A stretch of 64,000 nucleotides of DNA from Anisus vortex (taxonomy: Eukaryota; Mollusca; Gastropoda; Planorbidae). The DNA is taken from positions 31,219,378 through 31,283,377 of the forward strand of contig OX421506.1 of the NCBI GenBank assembly GCA_949126835.1. Reading direction: 5' to 3'. This document shows positions 1 through 11,177 of this stretch, in pieces (position 1 is the first letter of the stretch; the number at the start of each line of letters is the position of its first letter). Under the pieces are notes generated by a model. That model searched no databases and had not been told where the DNA came from. It was given only the letters and a program-made list of their open reading frames with translations. The position numbers were made by a program, and so were the translations under genes.

Positions 1-745
1 ATAACTTTTTTGGCATCACAATTGAATCAAATGTGGAAACATTTTTGGTTAATTTAAAGAGAGATAATTAATCCGTTTTATTTGACCTAATTTTTCTAAT
101 ATGCTTTTTTTTTCTTTTGCAAAAGAATAAAAGTTAAAGGGCTAACAAATTTTAACTTTGAAATGATCAAACTGTAAAAAGTATTTGAAAAGTATATAAG
201 TATTATAAGACTAAATAATTTATATGTTTAAACATTACATTAAATACAGAATTTGTATGATTATTATGTTTCTCTTCCGCTCAACGATAATTTTGAGAGT
301 ATAGTCTATCCATTCACGAGTCTGAAACACAGTTAAATAACTTCTCAGTTAAACTGAGATCAAAATATAATGGACTTTTGCAGGTGTTAGATCCCCATCT
401 TGAGTCTGGACATACCCTTACCAATGAAAAAGTTTAGATAATTTTTACCATAAATGTGAAAGTTTAGTAATAAAATATTGTATTTGATATAAATGCAAAT
501 AAAAAGGATGATAATCACAAACACGTAAATTTCTTATTAAATATAAAACGCTTTAACGATTTTCTCTATAAATCTCCTATGCTTTTGGCCGTAGTCTTGC
601 TACAGAGTTAAATTAATTGTTCTATAAAGAAAAAATTATTTTTGGTTAACTATAATAGAGCTGCTTGACTTTTGGGCTGTTATCAGGCTGAATGATTGAG
701 AAATCCTAGTTTGGCACACTGTTAGCAAAAGGTTGTCGACCCCTG
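1..745 (-). mobile_element. hAT-family element, inverted, truncated by window edge
   Basis: The right edge (about 680-745) reads in reverse as the CAGGGGTCGacAACC-type terminus seen in other elements of this window. It is followed inward by the same 'cacactg/gtttggcacac...gattcattcagc' sub-terminal block as at 2672 and 35111. Further inward, 550-620 matches in reverse the block at 2885-2945 and 35250-35310 ('gcaagaccaaggccaaaa'). No transposase coding is visible. Class (hAT) is inferred from relatives with 8-bp target duplications. Confidence 0.6.
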
Positions 746-1061
746 GTGTGAGGGGTTGATCAGCCAAGAAGGTGACGCACACCAAGATCCTGTCCGAGAC
801 TATCCACCCCGTGGCACACCTGCGGATTCCCCCCCCCCCCCCGGATCATTAACGGGGTGGCTCGCTCGTATCCTGGCACCTTCGCCCGGTAGCACAACTT
901 CCAGACAATAGGTCTGGACATCCAGGCACCAGGGACTTGGTGAGGAGGGGTGTTGCGTACATTGCTGAATCCTCACCTAGTTTCGGGGCGTCTTGGCAGT
1001 GCAATGAATGAAATCTTGTACGCGTAATAGGGGCTGTACCCCTTGCTTTGAAAATATTATT
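746..1061. other. Unassigned intergenic sequence with a C run
   Basis: This stretch has no credible coding potential. It holds a run of 13 C around 830-842 and moderately GC-rich flanks. The short minus-strand ORF here has no family resemblance that I recognise. Confidence 0.4.
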
Positions 1062-1545
1062 ATGTGTCACACGGTATCACGTCTCACAAATTCATTCCTT
1101 TGTCACACATTGTCACGTATCTCAAAACTAGGTATTTGTCACACACTGTCACGTACCTAATAAACCAACTATCTGTCACACACTGTCACGTATCACAGAA
1201 CCAAACAAATGCCACACACTGTCACGTACCTCATAAACCAACTATCTGTCACATACTGTCACGTATCACAGAACCAACTATCCGTCACACACTGTCACGT
1301 ATCACAGAACCAAACAAATGCCACACACTGTCACGTACCTCATAAACCAACTATCTGTCACATACTGTTACGTATCCCAAAACCAACTATCTGTCACACA
1401 GTCTCACGTATCACAAAATCAACTACTTGTCACACACTGTCACGTACCTCATAAACAAACTATCTGTCACACACTGTCATGTACCTCAAAAACAAACTAT
1501 CTGTCACACACTGTCACGCATCACAAAACCAACTATCTGTCACAC
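1062..1545. repeat. Tandem repeat, about 36-bp unit
   Basis: About 13 imperfect copies of a unit built on TGTCACACACTGTCACGTA followed by 'cctcataaaccaactatc' or 'tcacagaaccaactatc'. Pairs of variants alternate, so a higher-order unit of about 72 or 109 bp is also visible. Overlapping ORFs in all three + frames are products of the period (a multiple of 3) and are not likely genes. Confidence 0.9.
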
Positions 1546-2292
1546 ACTTCCAGCACTGCCATCACCCCGTCACGCCAACCTTACACCCTAAAGCCAACCA
1601 AACAAACGAAAAGGTGACATTACATACTCCAACCGATCACATGCCTCCTGACATCTACACACCATCCTCTGACATGACATGCATACACACACAAAGATCC
1701 ATTACGTACACCCGCATATCTTTAACACCCATCAAGCACAGCCAAGTCCCAGAACTCAACATAATTCAAAGTCCCAAGTCCCATAACTCGAGAATTAAAA
1801 ATACAACTACTCAAGTCCCATAATTCACCCCCCCCCCCACCATTCCCATACAGTATAAATTGTAGATAGCTGCCATCCACCTCATAAAGTTACGCCAGAA
1901 ACCAACATTTACATATCAAATATCCAACTAGACCTATATCTATATCTATCTATCTATATATATATATATATATATACGGTTCTCTTTTCATCTCAGATTT
2001 CAATCTCTAAGAAACACGAATCCATTCACAGCTTGTACTACACGACTTAACAGGTTCTGTAAGATCTTATTACATTACTGTTGTGTTAGTTTCTCCTTCT
2101 CTTTATCTCCCTTCTCTATGTCGTACATACAAGTGAAAAAACAACAACTAGATTAGTAGGGCAACATTCTATAGTTTGAAGTTAATGAAGTGAAATAAGT
2201 ACAGAAAGTATAATACAAATGTAACATAAATTCTCACATCTATTCAATAAAGTATAAAGAGTGTAAACTCTATAGTTAAAATGTGTCAGTGT
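1546..2292. other. Low-complexity non-coding sequence
   Basis: A C- and A-rich decay zone follows the satellite, with a C run near 1829, a TATC/TA microsatellite at about 1938-1975, and AT-rich sequence. No coding exon or recognised element is visible. Confidence 0.4.
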
Positions 2293-2535
2293 ATCTTATC
2301 TTATATATTACAGACGCTCCCTCTATAAAGAAGATCATTGCGTCCTACGCTCATCCGCGGTCCGAGTCTAGTCTTGCATCCTTATTAATGTTTTAAATGA
2401 TAAGTTTCTGGTTTTCCTGGTTTGCTCAGGCAACCCATTCCATGCCCGAATGCCACTCGGAAAGAAAGAGTACCTATATGCATTTATTCTCGGATAAGGG
2501 ATAAGGATGAGTCTTTAGATCATTTTTGAAGTTTA
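2293..2535 (-). mobile_element. LINE 3' end, 5'-truncated copy (same family as 6503-9434)
   Basis: Read on the minus strand this matches the last about 230 bp of the LINE at 6503-9434. It includes the end of the ORF (PSGIRAWNGLPEQTRK-like), the 'gactcggaccacggatgagcg' segment and the terminal AAGAT repeat. It is diverged, with indels in the ORF part. Confidence 0.85.
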
Positions 2536-3164
2536 GGTTACGGAATCAATATTGTGCAGTCGTGTTGTTTTTCAGCTGGTGTAATCAATTGAGATCATCA
2601 GCTCCTTAACAACTACAATGAACACTCCCCCACCCCCGACCCCGCCCTATTTAGTCCAGAGTAGGCTATATCATGGATCGGCAACCTTTTGCTTATAGTG
2701 TGCCAAACTAGGATTTTAAAATCATTCAGCGTGCCAACAGCGTGAAAGTCAAACTGCTCAACTATATTATTTTTATAACTAACTAACTAACTTGAACTCC
2801 TATTGGAAACGAGAGCTGGGAGTATTATTCCCTTGTAGCTCTGAGCAAGAACTCAGCCGTGCGTTATAAGACAATTTATTTAGTGCCGTAGCAAGACCAA
2901 GGCCAAAAAGAAAAGGAGCGTTATAGAGAATATCATTCAAACGTTTTATATTTTTTAAATTAATCATCTTTTACACACAAAAAAACACATTTATAGCTAA
3001 TAGACAATTTCATTACTCAACGTACACATTGATGGTTATCAGCATTTGAATTTAGTTGTCAGGATATTATTCTAGTACATGTACTAGTCTAGCTATAAAT
3101 TCTTTATAATTTGATATCAGCAAAACGGAGATTTGCGCTATGCTATTATTAATATCTTTTTTTT

Positions 3165-3320
3165 ATTTTCAAAGAAGTTTATTGATCACTTTTAACATGT
3201 ACAATGGCAAATATTTGACATAATTTGGAAGGATAGAAGATTTTTTTTTTCTTTTTACAAAACCAAACGATAGAAGATTTAATATGAGAAGTATATGTAA
3301 CACTATTTGATAAGTTTCAA
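3165..3320 (-). repeat. Retroposed sequence end, copy 1
   Basis: On the minus strand the sequence ends with AATAAAC, about 10 further bases, then an A-rich stretch. The block 'tgtacaatggcaaatatttgacataa...ggaaggatagaag' resembles that at 3851-3980, so both are copies of one retroposed family. The start of the copy is not clear. Confidence 0.45.
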
Positions 3321-3804
3321 GCATTCATTCCATCCATTCTGTTTATTTGTATATTTGGCTCATTTATTGATCCTTTCGTACAGTTTTATTTACGTAAATG
3401 TTCATTCATTCAAATTGCTTTACATAAAATATTGAAATATTAAACAACACTAGATTAAATATATAGATCTAATCTACAAGGGAAACTTGAAAGTACAAAA
3501 TGTATTTCCCATTTTGTGGGGTCCATTAAACAATTCAAAAATAAACTTTTCAAAACAGAGGAAACACTGACCATTACGACTTCCCTTACTAATCTCCTCC
3601 CGGCACTTCCTTCTCCGGTCACCAACCGACCTGCGCCTTTGGTAACCGGTTCCGGAAAGCTGTAATAATCTCAGTCGGTATTTTTGTATCGTTCTGGTGG
3701 TCTCCCAAATGTTGTATTACATAGGACTATTTACAAAAGGTTTATATTTTCCCTTCAATTTTGTGGAAGGTACAGTTTCTTAATGATGTTGTCTTCATAT
3801 TATT

Positions 3805-3806
<2 letters not shown>

Positions 3807-3850
<44 letters not shown>

Positions 3851-3980
3851 CAACAATGTTTATTGACACTTTTTACATGTACAATAACATTCATATATTC
3901 GTACATTAAGAGGAAGGATAGAAGACATTAATTGCAATTTTTACAATTCTAAAGGATAGAAGACAACATAGAATATTTAA
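3807..3980 (-). repeat. Retroposed sequence with 44-nt poly(A) tail, copy 2
   Basis: A pure T run of 44 at 3807-3850 is followed by 'caacaatgtttattgac'. In reverse this is an AATAAA signal about 10 nt before a long poly(A) tail, the layout of a reverse-transcribed polyadenylated RNA. The body matches the copy at 3165-3320. The source transcript is not recognised. The length of the pure tail suggests a young insertion or slippage. Confidence 0.55.
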
Positions 3981-5326
3981 ACAAATTTAGATAATTTATG
4001 TAGTTGTTGTAGTTAGGTTTAGACTTTCACATACATTCATTCTGTTTATTTGACATAGTTTTCCATTCATTCGTTACTTTCGTATCATACTTCAATAGTG
4101 TACATGCATCTTATACATAACATATATATATCTGATTGTATAAAGTAGAAATTATACAAGTTTACATTGGGGAAGGAATAGAGGAAATTTTAATTTTATG
4201 TTATTAATTTTATTACAACAAAGCCAGAGAAAAAGGAGTAGAGCAATAGAAATTCATTTATGTTCGGGAGTCTTTGTGAGGGGTGGGGGGGGGGGGGGGG
4301 GGCTATCGAAAATAGGATGATTGTAACCAAGTGGGTACCTCTACAATTATTTAGATTGGCGAGAGATGAGGGGGGGGGGGGGGGAGATAGGCAAGATTTA
4401 ATTTACGCTAATATTGTAACTAACTTTAAATTTAAATTCATTCATTCTTTTTTATTTGACATTCTTGCTTAGCATCCATACATATTTTAATTAATTTAAA
4501 CATATAATAAACGTAACAATCCATTATTAACTGTAAGATATTTAAAACAACATAATATGAAGATAAATGAACCCAAGTTTGGTAGAAATTATGTACATCT
4601 AGCTTCAATTGTTATATCCCTTTCGGAGTATATATTTAATTTTAACCAACAAGCGCGGTCTTAAATGTATATATATATAAAAAAAAACAAAGAAAGGGTC
4701 ACAGATGACAAAGAAAAGTGAAACACCCATAGAAGACGGGTGACGAAAGGTGTCATTCACAGGTAATCCCACAACGGGAACCTTCACAAGTGAGAAAAAA
4801 ATCTGTGCAGTTCTCTAAAAAGATTAGGAAACTCCCAAGTTGTCTTTAGGTTTCAAATAGCGTTTAGCCGTTCCCATCGGCATGAACTATTGAAAGAGAG
4901 ATAGGGAAATAAATGCAATTTGTTTGGTAGTGACATAAAGTTTAGAAGGCCCGACTTTCCTGGCCCTCCCACCTTCCCAAATAATTTTCTAGTAAAAGCA
5001 AAAGCCCACTGAAATAAAACGGAAGAGATACGTAGTAATCATACAAACTGGGTAGTTAATGCAAGGTCTATAAATGTACATATAAATTCTTTAGTCATAT
5101 AATATTTATATAATTTTCAAATATCTTTTATAGATTGATCATTTTAAAGTTATAAATTGTAAGCCATTTTTTATATAGGAAATAAAAAAGGAACATATTA
5201 GAAATATTAATGCAAGGGAAACGGGTTAATTATCTCCCTTCAATTAAAGTCTCTAAAATTGTTGCTAGTGATACCAAACTAGTTAATTTGTTATAATATA
5301 ACTAGTGTGCTTGTGGTAACGCTCAT

Positions 5327-5740
5327 CTATCTAAATTGCCTTGAATTAGGGAAAGACTTAAATGTTTTAACATTGATTTCACGGCAAGATATGTCTAGTT
5401 TCAATGCAAACTCATTCCAGTGGTCCAACACTTCAATTGCTTTTCGACCCCGTCCTTGTAAATACAAGTTCAACTCACTGAAATGTGTCACCATATCATT
5501 CAAAAACAACGGCTTCAACAGTCAGTTCTCATTCAATACCGGACTATTTTTTTCCATTAAAGATACACCTTAATTGCTTCCAGACAAGAGACGAATCTAT
5601 CAAAGACTTTACCTATACTCCGTCTGACTTTCTTTTCGAAGAGACTTTAGAAACTATACAATTGCCTTTCTACAGTCTACACAATAGATTCATTCACATA
5701 TCCAAAGATGAGAGCTTAGCGTACAAACATTCCTGAACTA
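5327..5740 (-). pseudogene. hAT transposase fragment (GTF2IRD2/ZBED-like)
   Basis: The minus-strand reading at 5518-5327 contains FLNDMVTHFSELNLYLQGRG. This resembles the 'hLNdLNlkLQGkg' block of the hAT transposases that also gave rise to GTF2IRD2, FAM200 and ZBED5. Only this block (about 60 residues) is open. The DDE catalytic residues and the zinc finger are not found in frame, so the copy is dead. It lies inside the hAT element 2672-5916, whose coding strand it defines. The family call rests on this one motif. Confidence 0.6.
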
Positions 5741-5924
5741 AAACAGTCGACGTCTTGTGTGTTGCCTATTTAGTCAGCCACGCATCAACCATTCATTATG
5801 CTGACATACGTTGTTTTCACTTGCATTAAAAAATTATCTTGGAGGTCTCTCGCGTGCCACTGAAAATCGTTCTGCGTGCCAAGTCTGGCACGCGTTCCTT
5901 AGGTTGCCGACCACTGGGCTATAT

Positions 5925-6250
5925 TATTATTATTTTTTTGTTTGTTGTGTATTAAATTAACGTGTATAATATAGAAAGAATGAAAGATCATTCAAGCGTG
6001 ACAAAAACCTGCACGAATGTTTGCAGATTGCATAGCGTGAGACATTCCAGAAATGGTTGTAATAGCAATCCTAGATAATGGGATTGGTCTTTGTGAAGAT
6101 GTTCGACTGGAAAATAAATATTATATGGACTTCAAGTGACGGGGGTGGTTGAAGTGGATGAAGTGTTTCGTATTAGCTTTGATACGATATTTGAATTCAA
6201 GCTGCAATGAAAGGAATTGCGATTCCGTGCTGATGGGAAAGTGGGACTGA
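5925..6250. other. Unassigned spacer
   Basis: AT-rich sequence between the hAT element and the 35-bp repeat. No coding potential or recognised repeat. Confidence 0.3.
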
Positions 6251-6352
6251 GGGAATATAAGGATGGGATTTAAGAAGTTCCCTGTGGGAATATAAGGATG
6301 GGATTTAAGAAGTTCCCTGTGGGAATATAAGGATGGGATTTAAGAAGTTCGG
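6251..6352. repeat. Tandem repeat, 35-bp unit, 3 copies
   Basis: Three near-identical copies of a unit starting GGGAATATAAGGATGGGATT and ending 'taagaagttccctgt'. The third copy lacks the last few bases. The array lies just upstream of the LINE ORF. Confidence 0.9.
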
Positions 6353-6502
6353 TTGATTGCGTTGAATAAACATTGAACTTCGACCTCTTAATGGTGAATG
6401 TGGTTAAATTTTCAAAATAACGAGTTTTGTACTTAAAAAAAAAGGTAATCAGTGTTATTGGAAGATGTAGTTAAGGGATTGTGTAGATAGTGCGGTGTCC
6501 GC

Positions 6503-9349
6503 TTGTTAGTGATGGTTTGTCAACATCGAATTACGTTCGTGCCATGCTGTCTTATTCAGCACCACCTGCCACCCCGACCATCGGAACCTTTATACTTGAC
6601 TGGTGTTCGTTTTGAGCATGAAAATAATGAAGAGTATTATCTTAATAGTGGATTAGCAACGAAATGCGACATAACATGGCTTAGCCCAGATATTTACAAC
6701 ACAGAGATATTCAATAATAATTATGAAATTTTTAGGAAAGATAGGTCAGACAGGCATGGAGGAGTCTTACTAGCCATAAAATCTACCCTAATAGCTGAAG
6801 AAATTAAATTAGAACCTCAAAATAACATAGAGTCAGTATTTTGTAAAATAAGCAGACCTAATTCCAAACCACTAATTGTAGGCAGTGTTTACAGACCACC
6901 AAACTCAACATCAGAGTACATGTCTGATCTGTGTAATCAGCTGACAAGTATTGAAACTAAATATAAAAATGCTATAATTTGGATAATGGGGGACTTCAAC
7001 CTCCCTGATATAAATTGGAATAGCTACTCAATAGAAAAGCACCAAAACACAAAAGAAATAAATGAAATGTTTATCAATACCATCCAAAATCTAAACTTAG
7101 ACCAAATTAATAAAAAACCAACAAGAAACCATAATATACTAGATTTATTTTTAACGAACAGACCAGGACTAGTATTAGATTATGAAATAATCCCTGGACT
7201 TTCAGATCATGATATTGTCAGAGTAAATAACAAAATAAAAATCCAAATTAGCAAGAAACCTAAAAGAATAATTTATCTCTGGAATAAATGTAACACAACA
7301 GAACTACATCAAGCAGCAATAAAATTCCAAACCAATTTTCTTACTAAATACAATATAGATAGTCCAGTTGAAGATATTTGGCAATTTATAAAAACCAACT
7401 TAAAAGCAATAATGGCTGACTCTGTGCCAACAAAACAAACATCAAATAAAATTAACAAATGTTGGTTTAACACTAAACTAAAGAAACTGTGTAAACAAAA
7501 AGAAAATCTATTCAAAAAGTTTAAGGCAACTAATTCAATTAGACTACATAAAAAATACCTAAAAATTAAACATTTAACTCAGAAACTAAGCAGACAGCTG
7601 CAGAATGAATATGTAAACAATGTAATTTCTAAAGATAATAATAAAAACTTATGGTCCTACATTAAATCAAGAAAAATGGACACTACAGGCATAGCTCCAC
7701 TAAAAGGCCAAAACAACAAAACTTATAATGATAATGAAACTAAAGCTAATATCCTAAACACACACTTTGCATCATCTTTTTCAAATCCAGGTGACAAAGA
7801 AATATTCATAAATTTAAACAAACTAGAAGAGATAGGAAATATAAATGTAGATGAAAAAGGCATTAAACAACTCCTAACCAACTTAAAAGTAAACAAAGCT
7901 TCTGGTCCAGATGAAATACCAGCAAGACTGCTTAAAGAACTAACTAATGAAATATCTCCAATCTTTAAAATACTTTTTCAGGCCTCTCTAAACCAGGGCA
8001 AAGTGCCCAAAGATTGGAAATTAGCCAATGTAACCCCCCTTTTCAAAAAAGGAGATAAATCTGACCCCGGAAATTATAGACCTGTTTCTCTAACAAGCAT
8101 AACATGTAAATTACTTGAACATATAATATATAGTAGTATAGTAAATCATCTAGACAAACTAAATGCACTGTGCCCACACCAACATGGCTTCAGGAAAAAT
8201 AGATCATGTGAGACTCAATTGATAGGCTTAATAGATGACTTGTCTAAGGGATTAGATAATAACAACCAAATTGATGCTATATTACTAGATTTTTCAAAAG
8301 CATTTGATAAAGTTCATCATTCTAGTCTTCTTAAAAAACTTAAATACTTTGGCATCTCTGGTCCCTTACATCAGTGGATTCAGGACTTTCTTATAGGCAG
8401 AGAACAAACAGTGATAATAAATGGCTCTAAGTCATCACCAATAACAGTAAACTCAGGAGTTCCACAAGGAACTGTTCTAGGGCCCCTACTATTTCTAATT
8501 TACATTAATGATCTGCCAAATTGCATCAACACAGGCACAAAAGTAAGATTATTTGCTGATGATTGCATAATTTATAGAATAATAAAGACAGGAAAAGATA
8601 GTGAACTTTTACAAAAAGACCTAGATGAACTACAAAAATGGGAATCAAACTGGAGTATGTCTTTTCACCCAGAAAAATGCCAACTAATAAGGGTATCCAA
8701 GAAAAAGAAACAAATAATAACAAACTACTTCATTCATGGTAAAGAACTAACTCAAACTAGCAATGCTAAGTATCTAGGAGTAATAATAAATGATAAGTTA
8801 TCTTGGAACCCTCACATTGATGAAGTAATTAAAAAATCAAACAAAACATTAGGATTCATAAAAAGGAACTTTTACAAATGTAATAAGAATATAAAACTAA
8901 AATGCTATCTCACATTAGTTAGGCCTATACTAGAATATGCAGGATCTGTATGGGACCCATCAACTAAAGAAAACATTAAAAAATTAGAACAAATTCAAAA
9001 AAGAGCTGCAAGGTTTATAACTAGTGAATATTCCCAATTGACAAGAGTAACACCATTAGTCAAATCACTAAACCTAGAAACACTAGAGGACAGAAGGGCA
9101 AAGAGTAAAGTAGTAATAATACATAAGGCATTAAACTCTAATTTAGAAATACAACCCAATAACAATCTGTTGCAAAGCTCAGATAAACATAAAGACAAAA
9201 ACACCTTCCTTGTCCCTTATGCGAGAACAAATGCATATAAGTACTCTTTCTTCCCGAGTGGCATTCGGGCATGGAATGGGTTGCCTGAACAAACCAGGAA
9301 AACCAATAACCTAACATCATTTAAAACATTAATAAAAATGCAAGACTAG
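6503..9349 (+). CDS. LINE ORF2: endonuclease-reverse transcriptase (CR1/L2-like, jockey superfamily)
   Basis: A 948-residue open frame. The N-terminal third is an endonuclease/exonuclease/phosphatase-type domain with VGSVYRPPNS, IMGDFNLPDINW and GLSDHDIV (the GDFN and SDH motifs). The middle is a reverse transcriptase with KASGPDEIPARLLKEL, NYRPVSLTS, HGFRKNRSCETQL, LLDFSKAFDKVHH, SGVPQGTVLGPLLFLIYIND and the catalytic FADD at VRLFADDCIIY. The C-terminus (KRAARFIT..., GIRAWNGLP) is typical of the clade. The enzyme nicks target DNA and copies its own RNA there. The first about 45 residues do not resemble an endonuclease N-terminus, and the 'CDI-TWLSPDIYN' join looks like a small internal deletion. 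This copy is therefore 5'-truncated or rearranged and probably not active, although its RT domain is intact. The ATG at 6503 may not be a real start. Confidence 0.85.
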   Translation: MLVMVCQHRITFVPCCLIQHHLPPRPSEPLYLTGVRFEHENNEEYYLNSGLATKCDITWLSPDIYNTEIFNNNYEIFRKDRSDRHGGVLLAIKSTLIAEEIKLEPQNNIESVFCKISRPNSKPLIVGSVYRPPNSTSEYMSDLCNQLTSIETKYKNAIIWIMGDFNLPDINWNSYSIEKHQNTKEINEMFINTIQNLNLDQINKKPTRNHNILDLFLTNRPGLVLDYEIIPGLSDHDIVRVNNKIKIQISKKPKRIIYLWNKCNTTELHQAAIKFQTNFLTKYNIDSPVEDIWQFIKTNLKAIMADSVPTKQTSNKINKCWFNTKLKKLCKQKENLFKKFKATNSIRLHKKYLKIKHLTQKLSRQLQNEYVNNVISKDNNKNLWSYIKSRKMDTTGIAPLKGQNNKTYNDNETKANILNTHFASSFSNPGDKEIFINLNKLEEIGNINVDEKGIKQLLTNLKVNKASGPDEIPARLLKELTNEISPIFKILFQASLNQGKVPKDWKLANVTPLFKKGDKSDPGNYRPVSLTSITCKLLEHIIYSSIVNHLDKLNALCPHQHGFRKNRSCETQLIGLIDDLSKGLDNNNQIDAILLDFSKAFDKVHHSSLLKKLKYFGISGPLHQWIQDFLIGREQTVIINGSKSSPITVNSGVPQGTVLGPLLFLIYINDLPNCINTGTKVRLFADDCIIYRIIKTGKDSELLQKDLDELQKWESNWSMSFHPEKCQLIRVSKKKKQIITNYFIHGKELTQTSNAKYLGVIINDKLSWNPHIDEVIKKSNKTLGFIKRNFYKCNKNIKLKCYLTLVRPILEYAGSVWDPSTKENIKKLEQIQKRAARFITSEYSQLTRVTPLVKSLNLETLEDRRAKSKVVIIHKALNSNLEIQPNNNLLQSSDKHKDKNTFLVPYARTNAYKYSFFPSGIRAWNGLPEQTRKTNNLTSFKTLIKMQD

Positions 9350-9434
9350 ACTCGGACCACGGATGAGCGTAGGACGCAATAATCTTCTTTATAGAAGGAG
9401 CGTCTGTAATGTATAAGATAAGATAAGATAACAA
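6640..9434 (+). mobile_element. Non-LTR retrotransposon (LINE), nearly full ORF2 with 3' tail
   Basis: Recognisable LINE sequence begins near 6640. The ORF is followed by a short conserved 3' UTR (9350-9412, 'actcggaccacggatgagcg' and 'gcaataatcttctttatag') that ends in a (AAGAT)n-like short repeat at 9413-9434 instead of poly(A). This 3' structure is usual for CR1/L2-group LINEs. Other 3' copies of the family lie at 2293, 15380, 38069, 40553, 46147 and 58950, and its tail is shared with a SINE at 17041, 43720 and 47290. Confidence 0.85.
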
Positions 9435-10449
9435 GAAAATTAGATATAGCAGCATAGTACGACATAACAATACGGCATAATAACACAACACCAACAAACA
9501 AAACACGACAAAACAAAAAAAAAACATAACATCAAAGTAAGAAATAACGCGAAACGACAAAAAAACACAACACGACATAACAACAAATTAAGAAATTAGA
9601 TAAAACGACATAACACAATTTGACATAACGACAAATTCCACGAATGGGCTTGGGCTTGCTGTCACCATAGTGTGTTCGGCGCCGTAAAGGCCGTAACTAA
9701 ACAATGTTTGTTACTATATTGCAACAAAAAAACAAAAACAAATCTCGTCGAGTTTCAAATAAATCAAGATGCTTTCTTAACAATTACAGTGTAACCCCCC
9801 CCCCCCCCCCACTAACCGTCACAGCATACCCCCCTAACAAAAAGGCTAGATACCGTCTTCGCTTTAATCTCTCATAATCCAACCCGTTCAGTTATCAGAT
9901 CGCTTCATCCGCCACGGATTATCGGTTGTACAAAATATAACAAAACAACTAGTTCGGCAGCTTTGTTCGGATCGCTGGTCAGTTGCACTCCTGTCTATCT
10001 AGCCAGTGGTCCTCAAGCAGTGAAGTCAGTTGTTGGATTTTTGCTGTTGTTTCGCTATGTTGCTTTGTCCCATGCGGGCCCCTTTTCAGTGTGTTTGTGT
10101 GTTTGTTTGTGTGTGTATGTGTGTGTGTGTTTGTTTGAGTGTGTCGGTTCTCTCCTGATTATAAAATCGGAACTCGCCCGCAAATGTGCTCTATTGATTT
10201 CAAGTGATTGCTAAACCAACAACCAACACATCAAAATGATGAGACCCAATATTATGGGATGCACCACCACATCATTTTTTTTTCTGTTTGTTCTGTGTTT
10301 GTTTGTTGTTGGTTTTTGGAAGAAAAAAAAAAGGGGGTGGGGGGGGGGGGTCTATGAATTATCACTCTAAATTTGATTTTTCACAATATCTCATTTCGTT
10401 ACTGGTTTTACTTTTCATTCCGCCCCCTCCTTTTTGTGTGTTATTAAAG
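9435..10449. other. Non-coding, simple-sequence rich
   Basis: Contains degenerate 'acgacataaca' repeats (about 9450-9640), a C run near 9797, a TG-rich stretch (about 10090-10142), and an A-run/G-run junction near 10323-10350. No coding exon is supported. Confidence 0.45.
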
Positions 10450-10956
10450 CAGTGATTCCCAAACTGTTTCCACTTGCGGCGTCCTGATCTAGTTAAGGCT
10501 TTCCCAGCTCTTTCAGGCCTCGAAGTCCTGGCTGTTTCATTGAATCCCATTGAATCGAAAAACGATAAAAACATAATATTTTTGAAAGCCTTTTGAAACA
10601 TTATGCGGCGTCCCTGTAACATATCCGCGGCGTACCTGTAACATATCCGCGGCGTCCCTGTAACATAGCCGCGGCGTCCCTGCTACATATCCGCGGCGTC
10701 CCTGTAACATATCCGCGGCGTCCCTGTAACATATCCGCGGCGTCCCTGTAACATATCCGCGGCGTCCCTGTAACATATCCGCGGCGTCCCTGTAACATAT
10801 CCGCGGCGTCCCTGTAACATATCCGCGGCGTCCCTGTAACATATCCGCGGCGTCCCTGTAACATATCCGCGGCGTCCCTGTAACATATCCGCGGCGTCCC
10901 TGTAACATATCCGCGCCACCCCAAAGCCGGTCCGGATCACAATTTGACAACCACTG
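10450..10956. mobile_element. hAT-like non-autonomous element expanded by an internal minisatellite
   Basis: The left end CAGTGATTCCCAAACTG and the right end (in reverse CAGTGGTTGTCAAATTG) are imperfect inverted repeats of the hAT CAGTGnTT type. The flanking 8-bp sequences (tattaaag and aattagct) do not match cleanly, so the insertion is old or the right end is slightly off. Most of the interior is the 22-bp tandem array at 10604-10917. Confidence 0.6.
10604..10917. repeat. Minisatellite, 22-bp unit, about 14 copies
   Basis: Unit GCGGCGTCCCTGTAACATAT plus CC, mostly identical between copies. It lies within a hAT-like element, from which the first unit ('tgcggcgtcc') seems to derive. The repeated protein frames on the minus strand are artefacts of the array. 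Confidence 0.95.
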
Positions 10957-11177
10957 AATTAGCTTTTTTACATTTACTGTGGGTTTTTTTCTGTTTTAAT
11001 ATCCGCCAAGTCTGGGTGAAAACTATCTATCGTAGTAGTCCAAATTCCTAAGGCGTCTGTAGGCCTACATTAAAAAATACTCCAGGAAGGGTGCGAAAAA
11101 AAACACATAAAATGTTTAGTATTATTATCAAGTAACGGCCAAAGAAAATATTTTTTATAAAACTCCAGGGTCTAGGG

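Larger units (their letters stand above)
2664..5924 (-). mobile_element. hAT transposon, 3.2 kb, with 8-bp target duplication
   Basis: The element runs from 2672 (CATGGATCGGCAACC) to 5916 (GGTTGCCGACCACTG), imperfect terminal inverted repeats. It is flanked by identical 8-bp direct repeats GGCTATAT (2664-2671 and 5917-5924). An 8-bp duplication is the hallmark of hAT transposons. A transposase remnant lies at about 5327-5740 on the minus strand, so the element reads right to left. The inside also contains poly-T-headed repeats (3165 and 3807), showing later insertions. Related copies are at 1-745 and 35111. Confidence 0.85.

Noticed and set aside
1062..1545. CRISPR-like array
   Set aside because: Units are adjacent without unique spacers, and the genome is eukaryotic.
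1064..1823. Several overlapping + strand ORFs with His/Thr/Cys-rich repeats
   Set aside because: They are translations of the 36-bp satellite in all frames. Period is a multiple of 3, which keeps frames open without selection.
10537..10950. Three parallel minus-strand repeat ORFs
   Set aside because: They arise from the 22-bp array read in three frames.
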